A stretch of 64,000 nucleotides of DNA from Spirochaetota bacterium (lineage in GTDB: Bacteria; Spirochaetota; Spirochaetia; Treponematales; Treponemataceae), in contig JAEWSQ010000011.1 of assembly GCA_023398165.1 (NCBI GenBank), positions 59,244 to 123,243 on the forward strand, given 5' to 3'. This document shows positions 36,701 through 43,384 of this stretch, in pieces. The position numbers and the translations under genes are program-made. The notes under the pieces were generated by a model. The model saw only the letters and a program-made list of their open reading frames with translations, made no database searches and was not told the origin of the DNA. Numbering within the stretch: the stretch's first letter is position 1; each line of letters begins with the position of its first letter.

Positions 36701-36797
36701 TAGCGTATGTTTTACCGGGGAAATGACTCTCGATGTAAAAGGGAAGGGCAGTATGAAAACATACTATGTATCAATGACCGACAGCGGCAGTGCATAA
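33759..36797 (+). CDS. Beta-propeller sensor / class III adenylate cyclase fusion
   Basis: A 1012-residue membrane sensor. A signal peptide (residues 1-19) is followed by two-component-regulator propeller repeats to about residue 640, visible as 'NLWVGTxxGL' and 'GNIWIGTSAGI' units. A Y_Y_Y domain spans about 660-745 ('RFRYVLEGFD', 'TYTFKVWAANSD'), then one TM helix at about 752-772, a coiled coil, and a cyclase domain at 830-1005. Metal aspartates lie in FADIAGFT and GDAYMA; the Lys of KIKTIGD and Asp of YDLWGD favour ATP over GTP. Propeller-Y_Y_Y modules usually sense polysaccharide fragments through histidine kinases; here the output is cAMP. GGGGGT precedes the ATG. Confidence 0.92.
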   Translation: MKRFFILFSIFIITHTIYAQPQAAQIIWADYVNQVWTAAEGLPGNTVTDLLQKSDGYIYIGTYDGLVRFDGAKFTILNKNTLKDFRCVSARTIFEDTACNLWVGSNDEGIAKITASGIEMFTMENGLPNNSIRDIAQDKSGNIWIGTSAGIVYITPEGNFITPPGLDEYDENQCLVISLYCDTAGRIWLTTTKKHGLYLFSNGKFSRYTAFSSIDYSTITAINQDDSGDFWFGLTQKGVVRVSEGKVVLYGAQEGMIETTVNDIYVDTTNSLWFGTEKGVVLYKEGKFSTFTENDGLTNNNVKKIIEDREGNMWFATDRGGVQKMSPGKFRTVSLPSPVNCIAESEDGIVWVGTDNGLLCYDRNEKIENKLTTMLEGIRIRHIGTTEGGDLLVSTYAKYGQIVMDKNGTVASWTTKQGLAGDRVRVAIEDSQRNLWVGTTTGLTSINRTDGTSVTYTKKDGLTNEYVMCLHEDRSGLLWIGTDGGGVCIMKNGEIVKTLGTKEGLAGNVIFKIQEEKNGITWVSTGTGLSRIDNDHITNYSATNGLGTDSIFQILIDYTDTLWMTSNRGISSISLHALEKASKENNVFLDPKFYTKNDGLRSGGVTSTSLCMLDSLGRLWFTLIDGFAIYDPVKVKSNLIPPLVHIEQLSIDSDKKSIGNGGTLIIPAGTKRIDIDYTAVSFVSTDLVRFRYVLEGFDTDYSILTSKRSVSYTNLAPGTYTFKVWAANSDMLWCEKPSVITLIQKPFIYQIPVFWIGIGFCMCVLIYSIIVIRINRLKREQLRLETMVQMKTIDLEIERDNSERLLLNILPKPIAERLKERKSDIIADKFENVSVLFADIAGFTKMTASSSPETVIFALNDLFSRFDERAQTLGIEKIKTIGDAYMAVCGLPEPNPSHAASMIQFARGMLLDIEQFNLTSPLKFKMRIGINSGEVIAGVIGKTKFIYDLWGDTVNVASRMESSGIPGSIHVSEETWLLAKNSVCFTGEMTLDVKGKGSMKTYYVSMTDSGSA

Positions 36798-36827
36798 GAT
36801 TTTCTCCCATTGTGTTTCCTTTGTATC

Positions 36828-36856
36828 TTGATTATTTTAAGTAATCTACGTACACT
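36828..36856 (+). promoter_or_regulatory. Promoter of the rRNA methyltransferase/miaA unit, leaderless geometry
   Basis: TTGATT (36828-36833), 17 nt spacer, TACACT (36851-36856), then 8 nt to ATG 36865. No Shine-Dalgarno sequence is present. Confidence 0.6.
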
Positions 36857-36864
36857 GCATTTCT

Positions 36865-38127
36865 ATGATGAAGAATATACGCGTTTTTCTCAACGCAAAT
36901 GAAGAAGATCAGATTAAAGCCGGTTTCCCCTGGGTTTTTGATAACGAAATTGCCTTTATTAAGGCAGACGTTTATGATGAAAAAGAACAGCATGAGATTG
37001 TTCAAACAACTCTGCAGGAAACCAAGGCAGCCGACGGGAGTATTGTTCAGATTTTTTCTAAATCCGGTCTTTATTTGGGCTCCGGTGTTTTGAATAAAAC
37101 ATCCAAAATAACCGTAAGACTTTTGTCGCGGGAGAAGCTTGATGAGCTGCAGTTTAATCAGCAGTTTTTTGATGAAAAAATTCAGCATGCCCTTGACTTG
37201 AGGCTTGCGTATTTTACTCTTGATGAGTCCTTCAGGCTTGTATTTGCCGAAGCCGATTTTCTTCCCGGTTTAATCGTTGAGCATTATAGAACTGTCGAAA
37301 ATAAGACAGTTCTTGTTGTCCAATTTCTTGCTCTTGCCTGTGAAAAATTCAGAAAAGAAATTCTTAACGCTTTGCGTTCAATTGTGAGACCGGATGGAAT
37401 TTATGAAAGGAGCGATGCATCCGTCCGTGAGAAAGAAGGACTAAGTTCTTCAACAGGATGGATCGGGGCAGAGTCCAACACTCTTATTACAATACGGGAA
37501 AATAATGTTCTTCTTCAGGTTGATATTGCTAAGGGTCAAAAAACAGGATTTTTTCTTGACCAGAAATTTAATAGAAAAGCAGCGGCCCGTTTGTGTAAAG
37601 GGAAAAAGGTTCTCGACACTTTTTCACACATCGGGGCTTTTGGTCTTAATGCTGTAATGAACGGAGCAAAGGACGTTGTCTGTGTGGATATTTCTTCCGA
37701 TGCTGTCCATACAATTACCTTGAATGCCGGCCTTAATAAAGCCGGAACTGCATTGAAAGCGGTATGCGCCGATGTTTTTGATTTCTTGAAAGATGAAGAA
37801 AAACGGGGCGAAAAGTATGATGTGATTATTCTTGACCCTCCTGCTTTTACCAAGAGTGCTAAAGATATAAAAAAAGCCTACGGCGGATACAAGGAAATTA
37901 ATCTTAGGGCTATGAAAATACTCAACCCCGGGGGCATATTGGTTACCTGCTCCTGTTCCCACTTTTTTGATTCCTCCACTTTCTATTCCATGATTGATCA
38001 TGCTGCAACGGATGCCCATAGACATGTTCAAATTTTAGAAAAACGTTTTGCCTCACCTGATCACCCTGTATTATCAGGGTATACTAAATCTGAATATTTA
38101 AAGTGTGTTATTGCAAAAATAACCTGA
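36865..38127 (+). CDS. RlmI-like class I rRNA (cytosine-C5) methyltransferase
   Basis: A 420-residue SAM-dependent methyltransferase. A PUA domain at about residues 1-80 (RNA binding) is followed by an EEHEE-like linker and a Rossmann methyltransferase domain from about 215. The SAM motifs are VLDTFSHIGAFGLNA and 'VVCVDIS', and the catalytic loop is DVIILDPPAF. The late CSCSHFFDS string is typical of the RlmI group. E. coli RlmI makes m5C1962 in 23S rRNA; this target is inferred by family. It is followed 6 nt later by miaA, so two RNA-modification enzymes share a transcript. No ribosome binding site precedes the ATG. Confidence 0.9.
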   Translation: MMKNIRVFLNANEEDQIKAGFPWVFDNEIAFIKADVYDEKEQHEIVQTTLQETKAADGSIVQIFSKSGLYLGSGVLNKTSKITVRLLSREKLDELQFNQQFFDEKIQHALDLRLAYFTLDESFRLVFAEADFLPGLIVEHYRTVENKTVLVVQFLALACEKFRKEILNALRSIVRPDGIYERSDASVREKEGLSSSTGWIGAESNTLITIRENNVLLQVDIAKGQKTGFFLDQKFNRKAAARLCKGKKVLDTFSHIGAFGLNAVMNGAKDVVCVDISSDAVHTITLNAGLNKAGTALKAVCADVFDFLKDEEKRGEKYDVIILDPPAFTKSAKDIKKAYGGYKEINLRAMKILNPGGILVTCSCSHFFDSSTFYSMIDHAATDAHRHVQILEKRFASPDHPVLSGYTKSEYLKCVIAKIT

Positions 38128-38133
38128 TGCTGT

Positions 38134-39132
38134 ATGAATAAAAATTGTGTGGTTGTATTGGGACCGACCGCTGTCGGAAAAACGGCTTTGGCGGTGAGGA
38201 TTGCCGAATATTTAAACTCTGAAGTAATTTCTGCAGATTCACGGCAGGTATACCGTGGTCTTGACATCGGCTCAGGAAAAGATCTGTGCGAATTTACCCT
38301 TGACAGCAGTGTATGTTTTCACAAATGTTCAGGGCAGAAGGTGATTCCGTATCATTTAATAGATGTTGCAGACTTAAGCACCGAATACTCTGTATTCGAT
38401 TATCAGATGGATTTTTATAAAATATTCCCTAAACTCAGTGAAAAAAAAATAATACCCGTTGTTGCAGGCGGAACAGGAATGTATCTTGATGCTGTTATCC
38501 GCGGTTATGACTTAATTCAGGTGCCGGTGAACATTAATCTCCGTGAAAGCCTTAACGGTAAAACTATGGATGAATTAACACAGCTTCTTCTGGATTACAG
38601 AGGAACGCTCCATAATCACACAGACACAGATGAACGGCACCGGCTTATTCGTGCAATAGAAATTGAACAGTATTACCGTTCCCCTGAAGCTGAACAACAG
38701 CGGCTTTCAATGATCGGCCGGCCGGAAATTAATCCTGTAATAATCGGTACAACGTTCCCCCGCAGCATGGTTAGAAAACGGGTTACCGAAAGACTTCGAA
38801 TCCGTTTGCAGGAAGGTATGATTGAAGAGGTTAAATCTCTTCATGAAAACGGCGTCAGTTATGAAAGACTTGAAAGACTCGGTCTTGAATACCGTTTCAT
38901 TGCAGAATTTCTGCAGGGAAAAATTAGAAACAGTGACGACTTATTTTCAAAACTCAATACAGCAATTCATCAGTTTGTTAAAAGGCAGGAAACCTGGTTC
39001 AGGGGTATGGAGAAAAAAGGTGTTGTAATATACTGGCTGAGTCATGACGGCAGTATGGAAGATTGTTCAGTCGAAAGCCGTTTTTTAAAGGCTAGAGAAA
39101 TTATTACTCATGAAATGCCGGGTATTGCATGA
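38134..39132 (+). CDS. miaA: tRNA dimethylallyltransferase
   Basis: A 332-residue enzyme that adds the isopentenyl group to A37 of tRNAs reading UNN codons. Motifs: P-loop LGPTAVGKTALA, substrate loop ISADSRQVYRGLDIGSGK, and 'GGTGMYLDAVIRG'. The C-terminal part has 'LERLGLEYRFI' followed by a basic/aromatic 'VKRQETWFRG', which contacts the tRNA. The length is slightly above the usual 300-320. The stop overlaps the next start by 4 bases. Confidence 0.95.
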   Translation: MNKNCVVVLGPTAVGKTALAVRIAEYLNSEVISADSRQVYRGLDIGSGKDLCEFTLDSSVCFHKCSGQKVIPYHLIDVADLSTEYSVFDYQMDFYKIFPKLSEKKIIPVVAGGTGMYLDAVIRGYDLIQVPVNINLRESLNGKTMDELTQLLLDYRGTLHNHTDTDERHRLIRAIEIEQYYRSPEAEQQRLSMIGRPEINPVIIGTTFPRSMVRKRVTERLRIRLQEGMIEEVKSLHENGVSYERLERLGLEYRFIAEFLQGKIRNSDDLFSKLNTAIHQFVKRQETWFRGMEKKGVVIYWLSHDGSMEDCSVESRFLKAREIITHEMPGIA

Positions 39133-40340
39133 GTAATACTCTGGAAAAGTACTGTTTAAAAAAAGCCTTTTGTTCCGGAAATACCATAACTCCATCCGCT
39201 GGAGTAAACCCGATCTCTATCTGTATTCCTGTTTATAACGAGTATCCCGGTTTTTTTTCCACTCTCCGCTCTCTGCATCTTAGTTCAGCTTTCAGCGAAT
39301 CTATGGGAAAAAACGGACGGATTCCAGTTTCAATAATCGTTTGTGTGAATTCACGAAGTACAGATGAACGGGATGTAAGGGAAAATAACGCGAAGATGCT
39401 GTATGAACTGGAGCGTTTAAGCCGGACGGAATATACTTTTCATCCTTTGCTTAATCTTATTGTACTTGATCATTCGAGTGATTCATGTTGTTTCCCCTCA
39501 CATGAAGGCGTGGGACTAGCAAGGAAGATCTGCATGGACTATGCAGTTATTCACGGAGCCCGCGTCCTTGCCTGCCTCGATGCAGACACTCTTGTAAGCT
39601 CATCGTATATATCATGTCTCCAATTTTTTTATATGCAAAACTATGGAGAATCCGCTATGAAAGAAGGCCGCACTAAAGAGCCTCTTTCATGGGCGCTGTG
39701 CGGATTTAATCATCAGAAAAGTGAAAACACGGAACAGGAAAGAGCTGTAAGAATGTATGAAAACTATCTTCTTGAGCATTCTGCCCGTTTATTTTTCTGC
39801 CAAACTCCTTATTATCCTGTAGCGCTTGGACCGACTATTATCTGCACCAGTTATGCCTATGCTTCCTGCGCCGGTATGAATACAAGATGTGCAGGCGAGG
39901 ATTTTTACTTTCTACAGTCTCTTATTAAGATCAGTATAGCAAAAAGAAACTACCAGGTTGAATATTTACTATGCCGGGTGTATCCTTCTTCAAGACTTTC
40001 CTCCCGCGTTCTTTTTGGAACAGGAAAAAAAATTGAAGAAATTATGAACGGTAATGAATGCAGTGCCTTTAAAGATCAATCCTACGAAGTCCTGGAAAAG
40101 TTTATCAGTATTTTCCATAGTACAAAAAAAGAAAACCCCGCGGAGTTTTTCCGTGAGGTTTCTCTAGAGCTTCCTTGTATTATTCCGTTTCTTGAAAAAG
40201 ACGGATTTTTCTCTGACTGGCTTGGTATATATGAAGTACATCAAAAATCAGTTTTCAATCTCGAGAGCGCTTTTCACAACAGGTTTGATGCACTTAAGAT
40301 TATTAGACTTTTCCATTTCCTGGAGAAAACTATGCGGTAA
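39129..40340 (+). CDS. Glycosyltransferase family 2-like protein
   Basis: A 403-residue protein. The N-terminal GT-A half has 'ISICIPVYNEYPGFFSTL' and, near residue 150, 'VLACLDADTLVSSSY', which carries the DxD-type metal and sugar-nucleotide site of GT2 enzymes. A second acidic pair occurs in 'NTRCAGEDFYFL'. No membrane helix or signal peptide is evident. The acceptor is unknown. It starts in an ATGA overlap with miaA and ends with an 11-base convergent overlap with the small gene on the other strand. Confidence 0.8.
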   Translation: MSNTLEKYCLKKAFCSGNTITPSAGVNPISICIPVYNEYPGFFSTLRSLHLSSAFSESMGKNGRIPVSIIVCVNSRSTDERDVRENNAKMLYELERLSRTEYTFHPLLNLIVLDHSSDSCCFPSHEGVGLARKICMDYAVIHGARVLACLDADTLVSSSYISCLQFFYMQNYGESAMKEGRTKEPLSWALCGFNHQKSENTEQERAVRMYENYLLEHSARLFFCQTPYYPVALGPTIICTSYAYASCAGMNTRCAGEDFYFLQSLIKISIAKRNYQVEYLLCRVYPSSRLSSRVLFGTGKKIEEIMNGNECSAFKDQSYEVLEKFISIFHSTKKENPAEFFREVSLELPCIIPFLEKDGFFSDWLGIYEVHQKSVFNLESAFHNRFDALKIIRLFHFLEKTMR

Positions 40341-40548
40341 CAGCCGCGCACTCGCTGATTTCTATCTTAGTGATGTAGCCTGTTCGGACACAGCTTTCGA
40401 ATAAGTCCCGTGAAATGAAATCTGTAGTAATGTCTTCATATCCGTCTTTATCACGGACAATACGAACAACATATCCTTCATCCATCTGTCTCATTATCAT
40501 CATATAATCGCTTGTATTTGCGTGACCTTTAAGTGAATAACATTCCAT
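40330..40548 (-). CDS. Small conserved-looking hypothetical protein
   Basis: A 72-residue protein. The start at 40548 was chosen because GGAGG lies 7 nt upstream; the longer frame runs through that site. The product is soluble, mildly acidic, and begins MECYSLKGHANTSDYMMIMR. A Tyr/Val strand segment (EGYVVRIVRDKDGYED) suggests a small alpha/beta fold. No family is recognised. The good ribosome binding site, codon use like its neighbours, and position between two genes support a real gene. It is divergent from tatD. Confidence 0.65.
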   Translation of the reverse strand: MECYSLKGHANTSDYMMIMRQMDEGYVVRIVRDKDGYEDITTDFISRDLFESCVRTGYITKIEISECAAVTA

Positions 40549-40604
40549 ACTGTTTCCTCCGTTGTGGGATATCACTTATATTTTCGGTTCCTCACCGATT
40601 TATG

Positions 40605-40633
40605 TTAGACTTTTTTTCAAAAAAGAGTATTAT
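40605..40633 (+). promoter_or_regulatory. Possible promoter of tatD-like gene, leaderless geometry
   Basis: TATTAT (40628-40633, 5/6) lies 6 nt before ATG 40640. A weak -35 TTAGAC is 17 nt upstream (40605-40610). No Shine-Dalgarno sequence precedes the gene. Confidence 0.4.
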
Positions 40634-40639
40634 AACCGT

Positions 40640-41368
40640 ATGAATTACTGTGATGCACACATACACTGCGCCATGTATGATTACTGGAAACCGGTACAAA
40701 ATTCTCATGTATGTTCTGCTGCACACAGCATTGCTGAATGGAATACGCTGTGTCTCTTGAAAGAACAATATAAGGATCTATTATCCGTCTCTTTCGGTAT
40801 TCACCCGCAAAATCCTGATCCGTCGCTTCTGCCGTTTCTTAAAAAACTTCTTGAGCAGAATAGTATTAATGCAATAGGGGAAGCAGGATTTGATCTCTAT
40901 ACAGACGGGTTCAAAGAACAGCTTTCCGTTCAAAAACTGGTATGGTACGAACAGCTTGAACTTGCCCTCTCGTATTCCAAACCTCTTGTAGTTCACTCTA
41001 GAAAAGCTCTCGATCTTATTTTTGCCTCAGCTCCGCTGCTTAAGAAAATACCGTCAGTGGTATTTCACTCTTATTCTAATTCGCCCGAAGAGGCTGTATC
41101 GCTGAGGAAAAAGGGAATTAACGCTTTTTTTTCATTCGGAAAACCGCTTCTAAATAACCATAAAAATGCTTTGCGCTGTGCAGCTCATCTTCCTCTGGAG
41201 TGGATACTGCTTGAGACTGACGGACCGTATCAGACATTAAGGGGCGAATGTATAACTCCGCCTGAAGATATTATTAAAGTATATTCATTTTTCAGCAGTA
41301 TAAGAAATAGTTCAGAAGACAGTCTGTGTCAGGTGGAAAAAAACTTTTTTTCTGTATTCAGAATTTAA
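40640..41368 (+). CDS. TatD-family metal-dependent hydrolase/DNase
   Basis: A 242-residue TIM-barrel hydrolase. The start at ATG 40640 puts the metal-binding DAHIH at residues 5-9, as expected for the family; the longer frame from 40562 would add an unlikely 26 residues across the promoter. Other ligands: Glu in GEAGFD, His in VVHSRK, His in FHSYS and Asp in LLETDGPY. TatD proteins are 3'-5' exonucleases or D-aminoacyl hydrolases; the exact substrate is not fixed. It overlaps the convergent Hpt gene by 11 bases. Confidence 0.9.
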   Translation: MNYCDAHIHCAMYDYWKPVQNSHVCSAAHSIAEWNTLCLLKEQYKDLLSVSFGIHPQNPDPSLLPFLKKLLEQNSINAIGEAGFDLYTDGFKEQLSVQKLVWYEQLELALSYSKPLVVHSRKALDLIFASAPLLKKIPSVVFHSYSNSPEEAVSLRKKGINAFFSFGKPLLNNHKNALRCAAHLPLEWILLETDGPYQTLRGECITPPEDIIKVYSFFSSIRNSSEDSLCQVEKNFFSVFRI

Positions 41369-41711
41369 CCTTTATAACGTTATTGACTTCCTCATAGTAC
41401 TTTTCAATGCTGTTTAATAGACTTTCCACATTTCCCTCTTTTTTACCGCGCAGCACTGCTTCAAGGGAAGTGCAGGCAGCATACAGTTTTTCGGCTCCGA
41501 TTGTTCCCGCCGTTCCTTTTAACCGGTGAATTTCACTGGCAGATTCCTGTATTTTATCAGCCGCCAGTAAGTCCTTAACCGACTGAAGGGAAAACTGAGG
41601 CTCCGTAATAAACATCTGTAGGAGTTCAGTATATAATTCTTTATCTCCTCCAAATCGTTCGAGAGCCTCTTTTTCGTTCAATATTTCATTACGTATTTCG
41701 TAATCCGTCAT
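41358..41711 (-). CDS. Stand-alone Hpt (histidine phosphotransfer) protein
   Basis: A 117-residue protein with a single Hpt domain. The phosphorylated His lies in IHRLKGTAGTIGAEKL, and the four-helix bundle pattern continues through 'LEAVLRGK' and 'LLNSIEKYYEEV'. Hpt proteins shuttle phosphoryl groups between receiver domains. No histidine kinase or receiver is in the same unit. Its start lies inside the end of the fumarase gene (23-base overlap), so it is likely translationally coupled. The nearest candidate partners are CheA-REC and CheB in the divergent che operon. Confidence 0.88.
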   Translation of the reverse strand: MTDYEIRNEILNEKEALERFGGDKELYTELLQMFITEPQFSLQSVKDLLAADKIQESASEIHRLKGTAGTIGAEKLYAACTSLEAVLRGKKEGNVESLLNSIEKYYEEVNNVIKVKF

Positions 41712-43335
41712 AAAAGTCTTCTCCGTTTCCGTTTATAAGCATAAAAACCGGCAGATTCTTAACGGTAACAAGCCTTACCGCTTCCATTCCCAAATCATCA
41801 TAATCGATAACTTCACTTGAAGTAATATAATTATTCGTGATGAGTGCTGCTGCTCCGCCGATTGTTCCAAGGTAGCATGAGTTGTATTTTTTACAGGCTT
41901 CTTTCCACGAAGGACTTCTGTTTCCTTTTGCCAGCGTTATGCGTTCGGCATTACGGGACATGAGAAGCTCCGCATAGGAATCCATTCTGCCTGCCGTGGT
42001 CGGACCGAAGCTTCCGATGCACAAGCCGTCAGGTGTTCTTGAAGGGCCTGCATAACACACAGGATACTGTACCGTGTACGGCGGCAGCTCTTTCCCCTCA
42101 TCGATGAGTTTTTTCCACCGTGCATGAGCAGCATCGCGGGCAACTAGAATGCTTCCTGACAGCAGTATTCTGGAACCCGGTTTAAGTTGTGAGATGGAAG
42201 AGAGCATTGCCTCTATTCCGTCTTCTGTGTTCACGGAAACAGTTTTAATCTCTCTCATAGCTTCAGCATTATTCCCCGATGAGACCTTATTTTCCGCATA
42301 GGATACCGCACGGGTGAATCCGTCAAGTTCTTCCAGGTTTGAGACCGTTTTTTCAAGGTATATGCCTTCTTTTGTAATAAACGCTTTTAGATTCCGGTGA
42401 GCCGAGCAGGAAACACCGATGGATATGGGACAGCTTGCTCCGTGGCGCGGGAGCCGGATAACAACGGCTTCCACTGCCGCCTGCGTGCCTCCGAACTGGG
42501 CTCCGTATCCGGCATTGTGAGCTATATCGAGCACTTTTTTTTCCAGTTCTTCATCACGGAAAGTATCTTTTTCATTTGAAATATAGCCGCATGTGGCTAA
42601 TTTCAAAGTAAGAAGATTCTGCTCCGGACTTAAACCGCCTGCGACTGCCGCAATAGTATACGGCGGGCAGGCGCTTGTTCCCAATCCACGTATCTTGTCC
42701 TCCAATATTTGCACAAATTTTTCCTCTGTTAAATCAGCCTTCGTACCCTGTATGAAGACAGTTTTGTTGGATGAACCCCCTCCCTTTGCACAGAACAAAA
42801 ATGAGGCTGCCTGTTCGGAACCGGAACTGAATGGGGAAGAAGGCGGTTCGCTGAATAGATATGTCTGGCAGGGAAGATTATTTTGAGGATCCTTTTCCTC
42901 ATAAAAGGAAAGGGGTACTGACGTTGAATACCGCAGATTACAGTCTTTATACACTGAATATACCGAACTGCTGATTATGGATTTAACAGAACCGCTCAGC
43001 ACAACACCCTGCGGTATCCATGCAAAGGTATGGGCAATGCCAGTGTCCTGACACAAAGGTAATATATAGTCAGAAGAACACTGTGCATTTTTTAAAAGAG
43101 ACGCCAGTACATAGCGGTCGTTATCTGAGGCATCCGGAGAGAGGCAGGCTTTAATAAGGTGATCAATATGAGACCTGGTGAAAGTGAATGAAAGGCGTTT
43201 AAAAGACTCGTATACGAGACGTTCTACCGCACGCTCAGATATAATGAGGAAATTCTGCTTCATTTCCGGTACTTGTAACAGATGTGCATCTTCTTCTTTT
43301 TCATGGGGATAAAAATCAAAAAAATTTGAAACCAT
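41689..43335 (-). CDS. Fumarate hydratase class I, iron-sulfur type
   Basis: A 548-residue enzyme with fused alpha and beta domains. The Fe-S domain has 'LPLCQDTGIAHTF' and 'LLTLKLATCGYIS' (cluster cysteines), and the C-terminal domain has 'FGPTTAGRMDSYAELL' and 'GTIGGAAAL'. It interconverts fumarate and malate; L-tartrate dehydratase is a close alternative. The start at 43335 (MVSNFFDFYPHE) is 6 nt after TACAAT and has no ribosome binding site; the longer frame enters the divergent lepB gene. No other TCA-cycle gene is nearby. The 3' end overlaps the Hpt gene. Confidence 0.9.
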   Translation of the reverse strand: MVSNFFDFYPHEKEEDAHLLQVPEMKQNFLIISERAVERLVYESFKRLSFTFTRSHIDHLIKACLSPDASDNDRYVLASLLKNAQCSSDYILPLCQDTGIAHTFAWIPQGVVLSGSVKSIISSSVYSVYKDCNLRYSTSVPLSFYEEKDPQNNLPCQTYLFSEPPSSPFSSGSEQAASFLFCAKGGGSSNKTVFIQGTKADLTEEKFVQILEDKIRGLGTSACPPYTIAAVAGGLSPEQNLLTLKLATCGYISNEKDTFRDEELEKKVLDIAHNAGYGAQFGGTQAAVEAVVIRLPRHGASCPISIGVSCSAHRNLKAFITKEGIYLEKTVSNLEELDGFTRAVSYAENKVSSGNNAEAMREIKTVSVNTEDGIEAMLSSISQLKPGSRILLSGSILVARDAAHARWKKLIDEGKELPPYTVQYPVCYAGPSRTPDGLCIGSFGPTTAGRMDSYAELLMSRNAERITLAKGNRSPSWKEACKKYNSCYLGTIGGAAALITNNYITSSEVIDYDDLGMEAVRLVTVKNLPVFMLINGNGEDFYDGLRNT

Positions 43336-43341
43336 GTAACA

Positions 43342-43374
43342 ATTGTAGATTATTCTTTGTTTTTTTTCTATACT
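43342..43374. promoter_or_regulatory. Divergent -10 elements for fumarase (minus) and lepB (plus)
   Basis: Minus strand: TACAAT at 43347-43342, 6 nt before the fumarase ATG (43335), with a TAGAAA at 43370-43365 spaced 17 nt. Plus strand: TATACT at 43369-43374, 10 nt before the lepB ATG (43385). The two overlap in a 49-base gap and probably compete. The plus-strand -35 is not clear. Confidence 0.45.
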
Positions 43375-43384
43375 GGGAGTTACT

